DNA of 64,000 bases from Crossiella sp. CA-258035 (GTDB lineage: Bacteria > Actinomycetota > Actinomycetes > Mycobacteriales > Pseudonocardiaceae): assembly GCF_030064675.1 (NCBI RefSeq), contig NZ_CP116413.1, forward strand, positions 2,698,001 through 2,762,000. The letters run 5' to 3'. Below, one piece after another: positions 1 to 11,675 of this stretch; positions within the stretch are counted from its first letter, which is position 1, and each line of letters begins with the position of its first letter. The notes beneath the pieces were generated by a model. The model searched no databases and was not told the origin of the DNA. It saw only the letters and a program-made list of their open reading frames with translations. The position numbers and the translations under genes were made by a program.

Positions 1-831
1 GACTGGGCCCTGCCGCCGTGGCGGCCGGATCGGTTGGTGGCCACCGGGTACGCCGCCTACCGGGACATGTTGCGGGCGGTGTTGCGGCATTCCGACGGGA
101 TCCGGATCGACCACATCCTGGGGCTGTGGCGGCTGTGGTGGGTGCCGCCGGGTGAGTCACCCAAGCGTGGCGCGTACGTGCACTACGATGCGGAGGCCAT
201 GCTCGGCATCCTCGCGCTGGAGGCGGTGCGGGCGGGCGCGGTGGTGATCGGCGAGGACCTCGGCACCGTGCTGCCGCAGGTCACCGAATCCTTGCGGGAG
301 CACAACATCCTGGGTTCGGCGGTGCTGTGGTTCCAGCGGGACGCCGAAACCGAGGGTGAGCCGATGTTGCCGAGCGCGCGCTGGCCCGCCGAGGCCGCGG
401 CGAGCGTGTCCACCCATGACCTGCCGACGGCGGCGGGGTTCCTGCGTGCGGAACAGGTCCGGGTGCGGGCGGAGCTGGGTGTGCTGGCCGGGTCCGTGGA
501 GGACGAGCGGGCGCGGGCCGAGGCGGACCGGGACGAGCTGATCGGGCTGTTGCGGAGTGAGGGATTCCTTGGCAGGCAAGGAGATCCGGACGAGGAGGAG
601 GTGGTGGTGGCGATGCACGCGTTCCTCGCCGCGACTCCCTCCCGGTTCGTGTTGATCTCGCCCTACGACGTGTTGCGTGAGCCACGTCAGCCCAACCTGC
701 CGGGCACCGTGGACGTCTACCCCAACTGGCGGATACCGCTGCCGGTGACGGTGGCGGAGCTGTTCCGCGATCCGGTGGTACGCCGGATCGTCGATGTGGT
801 GAAGGAGGGTGTGGGTGCGCAAGACGACTGA
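1..831 (+). CDS. malQ: 4-alpha-glucanotransferase (amylomaltase), C-terminal part
   Basis: The reading frame is already open at base 1 (it begins DWALPPWRPDR), so the 5' part lies outside the window. The visible 276 residues carry GH77 signatures: SDGIRIDHILGLWRLWWVP, with the Arg-Ile-Asp of the catalytic barrel, then VVIGEDLGTVLP with the Glu-Asp region, and VSTHDLPTAAGF. GH77 enzymes transfer alpha-1,4-glucan segments in cytosolic maltodextrin and glycogen metabolism. The end matches the family end (NLPGTVDVYPNWRIPLP). The stop overlaps the start region of the downstream phosphatase gene, which suggests co-transcription. The assignment is confident; activity and substrate range are inferred from the family. 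Confidence 0.93.
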   Translation, partial: DWALPPWRPDRLVATGYAAYRDMLRAVLRHSDGIRIDHILGLWRLWWVPPGESPKRGAYVHYDAEAMLGILALEAVRAGAVVIGEDLGTVLPQVTESLREHNILGSAVLWFQRDAETEGEPMLPSARWPAEAAASVSTHDLPTAAGFLRAEQVRVRAELGVLAGSVEDERARAEADRDELIGLLRSEGFLGRQGDPDEEEVVVAMHAFLAATPSRFVLISPYDVLREPRQPNLPGTVDVYPNWRIPLPVTVAELFRDPVVRRIVDVVKEGVGAQDD

Positions 832-1804
832 CCAATCGATGCCCGCGCTGTCCCAGGCCGTGCGCCTAGGGGTGCTGGACGTCGGGTCCAACACCGCGCA
901 TCTCCAGGTCGTCGACGTCTACCCCGGCGGCTCGCCGGACCCGCTGCACTCGGTGAAGGCGCAGATCGGGCTGGCCGAGGACATCGACCGGCACGGGGTG
1001 ATCAGTCCCGAGGGCATGGAGCGGCTGGTGCGCGCGGTGCGCCAGTGCGTGGCCGAGGCCGAGGCCTACGGGGTCGCCGAACTGGTGCCCTTCGGCACCT
1101 CCTCGGTGCGGGACGCGCCGAACCGGACCGAGGCGTGCAAGCAGATCCGCCGGGCCACCGGCATCGACATGTCCTTCTTCAGCGGCGAGGCCGAGGCGGG
1201 GCTGACCTTCCTGGCCGCGCGCCGCTGGTACGGCTGGCAGGTCGGCCGGATGCTGATGCTCGACATCGGCGGCGGCACCGTGGAACTGGCCGCCGGGCGC
1301 GGCGAGGAGCCGGAGCTGGCGGTCTCGCTGCCGCTGGGCGCGTGGCGGCTGACCCGCCGGTACCTCAGCCAGGACCCGCCGACCGCGCAGGAGGTCAAGA
1401 AGCTGCGGCGGCGGCTGCGCGAGGTGCTCGCGCCGACCATCGCCGCCTTCCGCGAGCAGCCCGATCCGCAGCGGGTGGTCGCGGTGTCCAAGATCTTCAC
1501 CCAGCTGGCCAAGCTGACCAGCGGGCCGGACGCCGAAGAACCGCTGGCCCTGGAGTACCGGGAGCTGCGGCGCTGGATCCCGAAGCTGGCCAGGATGCCC
1601 GCGGCCGAACGCGCGCAGCTGCCGGGGATCTCGGCGGCCCGCGCCCGCAACATCGTCGCGGGCGCGGTGCTCGCGCGGACCCTGATGGAGCTACTGGACG
1701 TTCCCCGCGTGGAGATCTGCCCGTGGGGCATCCGGGAGGGGATCCTGTTGCGGCACCTCGACGACAGCGGCGGGACGGCCGCCAACGGCGAGAGCGGCGA
1801 GTAG
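815..1804 (+). CDS. ppx: Ppx/GppA family exopolyphosphatase/guanosine pentaphosphatase
   Basis: The 329-residue product has the two ASKHA phosphate-binding loops of the family: GVLDVGSNTAHL near the N-terminus and LMLDIGGGTVELAAG near residue 140. PFGTSSVRDAPN and FFSGEAEAGLTFLAAR lie between them. It lacks the C-terminal HD domain of long Ppx proteins and resembles short actinobacterial Ppx1-type enzymes. The GTG at 815 was chosen because AAGGAGG at 802-808 gives ideal spacing; a GTG at 809 would sit on that site and the ATG at 839 has none. The start overlaps malQ by 17 bp. Family members hydrolyse polyphosphate or pppGpp in the cytosol; which one cannot be told here. The 3' end overlaps the convergent YibE/F gene by 114 bp. 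Confidence 0.9.
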   Translation: MRKTTDQSMPALSQAVRLGVLDVGSNTAHLQVVDVYPGGSPDPLHSVKAQIGLAEDIDRHGVISPEGMERLVRAVRQCVAEAEAYGVAELVPFGTSSVRDAPNRTEACKQIRRATGIDMSFFSGEAEAGLTFLAARRWYGWQVGRMLMLDIGGGTVELAAGRGEEPELAVSLPLGAWRLTRRYLSQDPPTAQEVKKLRRRLREVLAPTIAAFREQPDPQRVVAVSKIFTQLAKLTSGPDAEEPLALEYRELRRWIPKLARMPAAERAQLPGISAARARNIVAGAVLARTLMELLDVPRVEICPWGIREGILLRHLDDSGGTAANGESGE

Positions 1805-2926
1805 CGTCGTCAGCGGCACCGCGGCGATGATGCCCAGGCTGCCGACCAGCGCGCGCACCACCTCCTCGGCGATCGGGGCGCTGGAGAGCACGTGCTGGAT
1901 CGGCAGGCCGCGGATGGCGAAGAGCATCAGCAGCGGCAGCGCGACACCCGCGTAGGCCAGCACCAGGGTGTTCACCGTGGAGGCCACGTGCGCGCGGCCG
2001 ACCCGCAGGCCCGCGCTGAACAGCTTGGCGCGACTGGCCGTCGGGTCGGCCGCGGCCAGCTCCCACACCACGGTGGCCTGGGTGACGGTGACGTCGTCGA
2101 GCACGCCGAGCGCGCCGATCACCAAGCCCGCCAGCAACAATCCCTGGAGGTCGACGCCGTCCAGGTAGCCGCTGAGGAAGCCGACGTTGTCGCTGCCCAG
2201 TCCGGTGATCCCGGCCAGCTCCAGTGATCCGTAGCCGAGCACGCCGGTCAGGGTGAGGCCGGCCGCGGTGCCGAGCACGGCGACCGCGGTGCGCGCGTTG
2301 AAGCCGTGCGTGATGAACAGCGCGGCCACCATGATCACCGTGCCGCCGACCACCGCGACCAGCAACGGGTTGGCGCCCTGGATGATCGCAGGCATCACGA
2401 ACTCGGTGAGCCCGGCCAGGCACAGGCCCAGCGCGCCGAGCGCGGCCAGTCCGCGCCAGCGGGACAGCGCGAGCACCGCGATGGCGAACACCAGTGCCAG
2501 CAGGGCCAGCGGCAGCGACCGGTCAGGGGCCTCGATCTCGTAGCGCTCCCACTCGACCAGCCGGGTCGGGTAGTGCGCGGCGAGCACGGTCTGGCCGACC
2601 GAGACCTTGACGCCGCTGCTGGTCGGCACCACGGCTTTCACCGTGCTGCCCGCGCCGGGGCCGTCGGTGAGCGCGAGGGTGGCGACCTGGCAGTCGGTGG
2701 GGGCCACCGGGCAGGGGATCAGCTCCTGCACCGTGCCCGCGCCGCGCGGGGCGTCCAGCACGTCCTGCACGATGCCGCCGCGCTCCGGCCACAGCAGCAC
2801 CATCGCGGTGACCGCGATGGCGATCACCGGGGCGAGCACCCAGGCGACCACCAGGCGCACCCGGCGGGCCACCCGGGCGTCGGTGTCCACAGTGGACAGG
2901 TCGGGTTCTGTCGCATGCTGTCCCAT
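1691..2926 (-). CDS. YibE/F-like multi-pass membrane protein
   Basis: The protein has 411 residues. After a short polar N-terminus come one membrane segment (about residues 27-45), an extracytoplasmic stretch of about 90 residues, and roughly seven more hydrophobic segments. The core EFVMPAIIQGANPLLVAVVG, LGYGSLELAGITGLGSDN and IGALGVLDDVTVTQATVVWEL matches the YibE/F family, whose function is unknown; transport has been proposed. No Shine-Dalgarno site precedes the ATG, and CATACT about 8 bp upstream would fit a leaderless transcript. The gene stands alone, convergent with ppx and overlapping it by 114 bp. Confidence 0.85.
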   Translation of the reverse strand: MGQHATEPDLSTVDTDARVARRVRLVVAWVLAPVIAIAVTAMVLLWPERGGIVQDVLDAPRGAGTVQELIPCPVAPTDCQVATLALTDGPGAGSTVKAVVPTSSGVKVSVGQTVLAAHYPTRLVEWERYEIEAPDRSLPLALLALVFAIAVLALSRWRGLAALGALGLCLAGLTEFVMPAIIQGANPLLVAVVGGTVIMVAALFITHGFNARTAVAVLGTAAGLTLTGVLGYGSLELAGITGLGSDNVGFLSGYLDGVDLQGLLLAGLVIGALGVLDDVTVTQATVVWELAAADPTASRAKLFSAGLRVGRAHVASTVNTLVLAYAGVALPLLMLFAIRGLPIQHVLSSAPIAEEVVRALVGSLGIIAAVPLTTLLAALAVGGRPAAVVEVPQQDPLPDAPRADLHAGNVQ

Positions 2927-3164
2927 GGGCAGGAGTATGCGGGGCGGTGTGGCCGGGGTTTGTTCGGCGAGCTGGGAAAACCGCGTTCCGCGCGGCTGGG
3001 CAATTCTCGGAACGGTCCGGGTTTCCGAAGGGTTCCCGCTGGTCGGCGCGGTGGGTGTTCCGAGAACAGCGGGGGTGGGTGTTCAGCCCGTTGAAAGTGC
3101 GCGAACGGGCAATACCGTGCGGTGGGAAAGCACCTCCCACCATCAGAATGAGGAGCTGACGTTC

Positions 3165-4091
3165 ATGCGCCATCCCCTGGCCGCCTACGCGTTAGGTGGC
3201 GCCCTGTTGCTGGGCCTGGGCGCGTTTTCCACTGCGCCACAAGCCGTTCTGCCCGTTGCCGCGCCCGTCGCGGCGCAGTCCCCGACGGCGGATGTGACCG
3301 TGGTCGCCGCCGGTGACATCTGCGGCTCCAACTGCAAGGCTACCGCCGCGGTGGTCGGGCAGATCAACCCCGCGGCGGTGCTGACCGCGGGCGACAACGC
3401 CTACGACAGCGGCACCCTGTCGGAGTACCGCACCAGGTACGACCCGACCTGGGGCAAGTACAAGACCATCACCTATCCCAGTGCGGGCAACCACGAGTAC
3501 AACACGTCCAAGGCCTCCGGGTACTTCGACTACTTCAACGGCGTCGGTGTCCAGAGTGGACGGGCCGGTGAGCGCGGAAAGGGTTACTACGACTGGGAAA
3601 TCGGGTCGTGGAAGTTCTTCGCGCTGAACAGCAACTTCAGCAAGATCGACAGCTCGGCGCAGCTGAGCTGGCTGAAGGAGAAGCTGCGCACCAACACCAA
3701 GCCGTGCGTGGCGGCCTACTGGCACCACCCGCTGTTCACCCTGGGCTCGCACAGCGGTGAGACGCAGGCCAGGCCGCTGTGGCAGGCGCTCTACGACGCG
3801 CACGCCGACCTGGTGCTGGTCGGGCACGACCACAACTACCAGCGGTTCGCGCCGCAGAACCCGCAGGGCAAGGCCGACTCGGCCGGGCTGCGGCAGGTGC
3901 TGGTGGGGACCGGTGGGAAGTCGAACTACAACTTCAGCCGGACGCTGCCGAACGTGGAGGCCAAGAACGCCAGTTCGCACGGGGTGCTGAAGCTGACGCT
4001 GTCCGGGACCGGGTACAAGGGTGACTTCGTGCCGGTGAGCGGACAGTCCTACAAGGACACCTTCAGCGGCAGCTGCCACGCGAAGGGCTAG
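3165..4091 (+). CDS. Secreted metallophosphoesterase (purple acid phosphatase-like)
   Basis: The product has 308 residues. A signal peptide covers residues 1-37 (MRHPLAAYALGGALLLGLG, then an Ala-rich cleavage region ending PVAAQSPT). The mature part shows the calcineurin-like metal ligands in order: VAAGDICG, TAGDNAYDSG, SAGNHEYNT, AAYWHHPLF and VLVGHDHNYQRF. The frame is open well upstream, but the ATG at 3165 follows GAGGAGCTG at 3149-3157 and gives a clean signal sequence. It probably cleaves phosphate esters outside the cell. The upstream gap holds two GGTGGGTGTTC direct repeats (3050-3060, 3074-3084), possibly regulatory. The stop overlaps the stop of the convergent regulator gene by 4 bp. 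Confidence 0.9.
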   Translation: MRHPLAAYALGGALLLGLGAFSTAPQAVLPVAAPVAAQSPTADVTVVAAGDICGSNCKATAAVVGQINPAAVLTAGDNAYDSGTLSEYRTRYDPTWGKYKTITYPSAGNHEYNTSKASGYFDYFNGVGVQSGRAGERGKGYYDWEIGSWKFFALNSNFSKIDSSAQLSWLKEKLRTNTKPCVAAYWHHPLFTLGSHSGETQARPLWQALYDAHADLVLVGHDHNYQRFAPQNPQGKADSAGLRQVLVGTGGKSNYNFSRTLPNVEAKNASSHGVLKLTLSGTGYKGDFVPVSGQSYKDTFSGSCHAKG

Positions 4092-5062
4092 TCCCAGTCC
4101 CAGCGGACCCGGTAGATGCCGGGCACCGGGTCGACCTCGGTCAGTTGGGCGGTGCGGGACGCGCCGACCCAGAGCTCGGCCACGGTGTCCGGCTCGCTGA
4201 CTGAGCGGCGGTAGCCGCGCACGACCCGGGCAGGGAGGGCGCCCGGCGCGAACTGCACCTGGAGGGAGAGGTCCCGGACGGCCTCGCCCACCCGGATGGT
4301 CTGTTCCGCGTCGGGCAACCCGCCCGGCAGCACGGTGTAGTCGAGCACGGTCAGCTCGCCCGCGCGCAGGGGGCGGTCGAGCAGCAGCTCCAGGACCCGG
4401 AAGCCGGTGGTGTCGTCGGCGCGCTGCCTGCCCACCCGGCAGCCGCGGGACTCCGGGATGTGCAGCGGGCCGTGCGCGTGGTCGCTGCGGAAGGCGACCA
4501 GGTAGCGGTCGGTGTCCCGTTCGGCGCGCAGCAGCTGGTGGTAGGCGATCTCGGCGATGCGGCGGGAGGCGTCGACCGAGACGGTGAGGTGGGTGCCGAC
4601 CCGGCTGAGGTCGTGCAGGGACTCCGGGCGGGCGTCGAGGCGGTCCAGGGCGCGGGCCAGGCCGTCGGGGCGGGCCCAGGCTCGGTCGGCGGGAAGGACG
4701 CCGGCGTGGTGGCGCAGCCAGCGGCCCCGGGGGCGGCGGGGGCCGAGCAGGGAGGTGAGCGAGTCCGGGGGGAGGTTGAGGATGTGTTCGAGGCTGGTGA
4801 CGGCGCGCAGGGACTCGGGGCGTTCGGGGCGGGTGTGGCCGTGTTGCCAGTAGCTGAGGGCGGTTTTGCTCGCGGGGGTGCCTCGGGCGTGGAGGCGGGC
4901 CTGGAGGCGGTCGAGGCTGAGGCCGCTGGATTTGACCGCCAGGCGGAGGGCGAGGCTGAAGGGGCCGTTGTGGAGGGCGGCGGTCAGGCGGGCTTTGGTG
5001 GCGCGGTCTGTGGTGTTGCGGTTGGTGGCCTTGCGGGTTGTGGTGGCCTGGGTGGTGGGCAT
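4088..5062 (-). CDS. XRE-like helix-turn-helix protein with unknown C-terminal domain
   Basis: The product has 324 residues. Residues 30-110 read as a lambda-repressor-like fold (LRLAVKSSGLSLDRLQARL, then SKTALSYWQHGHTRPERPES, where WQHGHTRP resembles the recognition-helix turn of XRE proteins). The remaining 200 residues look beta-rich and match no family I recognise. The ATG at 5062 follows GGAGGGG on the minus strand at a good distance, although the frame stays open further upstream. It is probably a DNA-binding regulator with a sensory or partner domain. The target is unknown. The gene follows the PP2C phosphatase gene on the same strand, but the 365-bp gap with an inverted-repeat element argues for a separate promoter. 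Confidence 0.65.
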   Translation of the reverse strand: MPTTQATTTRKATNRNTTDRATKARLTAALHNGPFSLALRLAVKSSGLSLDRLQARLHARGTPASKTALSYWQHGHTRPERPESLRAVTSLEHILNLPPDSLTSLLGPRRPRGRWLRHHAGVLPADRAWARPDGLARALDRLDARPESLHDLSRVGTHLTVSVDASRRIAEIAYHQLLRAERDTDRYLVAFRSDHAHGPLHIPESRGCRVGRQRADDTTGFRVLELLLDRPLRAGELTVLDYTVLPGGLPDAEQTIRVGEAVRDLSLQVQFAPGALPARVVRGYRRSVSEPDTVAELWVGASRTAQLTEVDPVPGIYRVRWDWD

Positions 5063-5236
5063 GACCCCTCCGCAGGGTGGCGGGTTGGCGCGGCAGGCTG
5101 GGTCATTGTGCTTTGGGGTTGGGGATTGGGCAACGGCTGGATGTCGGTGATTTTCCACAGGGGGTGTTTTCTTTTTTACCCAGTGGCGTCGGGGTACTCT
5201 GGACGGTCCGGTTTTACTTGCGATCAGCCGCTGGGG

Positions 5237-5374
5237 GCGGTGGATTGCGTGATTTGGTTTGGGGCCCCTAGGCCATCCCGGATTGGGCTGAAGGGGCAGA
5301 CGGTGTGGCCTGCCCAATCGCTGGACTAGCTTACGGCATGGCCTCCCCCCAAACAAAATCACACAATCCACCGC
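5237..5374. repeat. 138-bp nested inverted-repeat element (MITE-like)
   Basis: The 28-bp arm at 5237-5264 is the reverse complement of 5347-5374 with only 2 mismatches. Inside it, AGGCCAT (5270-5276) pairs with ATGGCCT (5338-5344), and GATTGGGC (5281-5288) pairs with GCCCAATC (5312-5319), so three stems are nested. GGGGCCCC at 5261-5268 is a palindrome as well. The element fills much of the 365-bp gap 5063-5427 between two minus-strand genes; the rest of the gap shows nothing recognisable. No open reading frame and no clear target duplication were seen. It could be a miniature transposable element or a large structured RNA/terminator. Confidence 0.6.
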
Positions 5375-5427
5375 GCGCTAATTGTCAATGAACGCTCGGT
5401 TTACTCTTCGCGATGTTTCGCTCGCGT

Positions 5428-7038
5428 TCAGCTCAGCTCCGCTGTCGTCATCGGGGCTGCTTGGACTGCCAGCAGGGCGATGTCGTCGTGGTCTCGGCCG
5501 TCGAGCCAGGCGTCGATGCGTTGTTCTACCCGGTGGATGAGGGTGCTGGCGGGGAGGCCGGCGAATTCTCGCAGGGCGGCGCGGAGTCTGTCGCTGCCGA
5601 AGAGTTCGCGGCCGGTTTTGCCGCCTCTTGCCTCGGTTACGCCGTCGCTGTACAGGACGCAGACTTCGCTGGGGGCGAGGGTTACCGTGGCTTCGCCGAA
5701 TCTGGCGTCGGGGAGGATGCCTACCAGGGCTCCGGGGACGTCGATTTCGTCTACGGTGCCGTTGGTTCGCACGACCATGGGGTTGGGGTGGCCGCCGCCG
5801 CCCAGGACGAGTTCCAGTTCGCCGCTGGGTTCTGGGGTCATGGAGCCGACCAGCATTGTGGTGAAGCGGTTGCCGCCGTGGGCGAGGACCGCTTGGTTCA
5901 CCAGGTGGAGCAGGCGGGCTGGGGCTGACTCGACCAGGCGGAGGGCGTGCAGGGAGTGGCGGACGCGGCCCGCGAGCGCGGCCGCTTCTACGCCGTTTCC
6001 GCAGACGTCGCCGAGCAGGAACATGGCGCTGCCGTCGGTGCGGGGGTGGACCTCGTAGAAGTCGCCGCCCACCCGCAGGGGTTCCCTGGCTGGGCGGTAG
6101 CAGGCGGAGAGGACCGCGCCGGGGACCGTGGGCAGGGGTGGGGGGACGAGTTCGGCTTGCAGGGTGGCCGCTGTGTCAACCTGTTCGGCGTAGCTGGCTG
6201 CTTGGGAGAGGGCCAGGGCGGATCGGGTGGTGAAGTCCTCGATCAGGGCGAGCTCTTCGGGCTGGAAGCCGCCTCTGGCCTTGTAGCGGGACAGGGCCAG
6301 GACGCCGACGGTGCGGTTCTCGTGGGTCATGGGGGCCAGCAGGATCTGGCCGAAGCCTTCCGGGGAGTCCGGGAGCGCCCAGGCGGCGTCCGCGGGGAGG
6401 CGGGCCGGGTCCAGTTCGGTGAGGGTGCCGGTGAGGGCTTCGGCGAGGCCGGGGACGGTGCGCAGGACTCGGCGGCCGGCTCGACCCCGGTCGGGTGGGG
6501 TGGCGGCGGCTGAGCAGCGCCACCACTCGAACAGGCCTCTTCGGGCCGGGATGAGGACCGTGGCGGAGTCGGCCAGGGTGGGGACCGCGAGCTGGGCGAT
6601 GGAGCGCAGGGTGCGGCCGCGTTGCAGGGAGCTGCCCAGCTGGCGGCTGGCCTCGGCCAGGAAGCTGACCTGGGAGCGCTGGATGAGCAGCTCGTTGACG
6701 TGGTCGATCTCGTCGGTGACGTTCTGGATGTACCAGGCGTAGAGGGACTCGCCGAGGCGGCGGTGCCTGGCGCGCAGTCGCCGGCCGTCGTGTTGCAGCT
6801 CGACCAGCTCGGTGTCCATGGCCTGACCCGCGCCCAAGGCCCTGATGTCCAGGTCCTCGAGTGAGCCGCCCACGTTGAGCTTGGGGAACAGGGCGGCGGC
6901 CGCGTGGTTGAGCAGGTGGATGGCGTTGTGCTCGTCGTGGACCAGCACCGCGTCCTCGACCCCGTCCAGCAGCGCCTGCCACATCCCCGTTTCCACGTTG
7001 GGGACGTGCGCCGGAGGCGGGCGTTCCGGGTAGCTCAC
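5428..7038 (-). CDS. PAS-GAF-PP2C (SpoIIE/RsbU-type) serine phosphatase
   Basis: The 536-residue product (from the GTG at 7038) has a PAS region at about 15-110 (GVEDAVLVHDEHNAIHLLNH), a GAF region at about 145-300 (AVPTLADSATVLIPARRGLF; MTHENRTVGVLALSRYKARG) and a SpoIIE domain at about 320-525. The metal-binding motifs are intact: VGGDFYEVHP, LLGDVCGNGVEAAALAG and VLYSDGVTEARGG. Such phosphatases dephosphorylate STAS anti-anti-sigma proteins in the cytosol, and such proteins are encoded just downstream (11676-14035). The frame is open back to an ATG at 7137, but residues before the GTG read like non-coding sequence. The gene is divergent from the histidine kinase gene. Confidence 0.88.
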   Translation of the reverse strand: MSYPERPPPAHVPNVETGMWQALLDGVEDAVLVHDEHNAIHLLNHAAAALFPKLNVGGSLEDLDIRALGAGQAMDTELVELQHDGRRLRARHRRLGESLYAWYIQNVTDEIDHVNELLIQRSQVSFLAEASRQLGSSLQRGRTLRSIAQLAVPTLADSATVLIPARRGLFEWWRCSAAATPPDRGRAGRRVLRTVPGLAEALTGTLTELDPARLPADAAWALPDSPEGFGQILLAPMTHENRTVGVLALSRYKARGGFQPEELALIEDFTTRSALALSQAASYAEQVDTAATLQAELVPPPLPTVPGAVLSACYRPAREPLRVGGDFYEVHPRTDGSAMFLLGDVCGNGVEAAALAGRVRHSLHALRLVESAPARLLHLVNQAVLAHGGNRFTTMLVGSMTPEPSGELELVLGGGGHPNPMVVRTNGTVDEIDVPGALVGILPDARFGEATVTLAPSEVCVLYSDGVTEARGGKTGRELFGSDRLRAALREFAGLPASTLIHRVEQRIDAWLDGRDHDDIALLAVQAAPMTTAELS

Positions 7039-7198
7039 GGCGAGCACTTCCCGTTCGCTGGAGGACAGGGATCGGGTGATCAGTCTAGCCGCGCCTGGCG
7101 AGCGCGCACCGCTCGGTCGTGAGCAAACGCTCGGCATGGGAGGCTAGGCACTCGGGGATGATGACCAACGGCGAGCGACACAGGACCAGGAGGCCGGC

Positions 7199-11611
<4,413 letters not shown>

Positions 11612-11675
11612 CATCGGAACCCAGTGGGTAGGAGACACTGGGGAACGTGCACGCACCACCTTTGGGGCACTGAAC

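Noticed and set aside
3050-3084. PHO-box-like direct repeats before the metallophosphoesterase gene
   Set aside because: GGTGGGTGTTC repeats are 24 bp apart, not 11 bp, and do not match GTTCACC on either strand well enough.
7038-7137. Longer N-terminus of the PAS-GAF-PP2C phosphatase from ATG 7137
   Set aside because: The extra 33 residues look non-coding and would crowd the divergent kinase promoter; a GTG at 7038 is preferred, though not proven.
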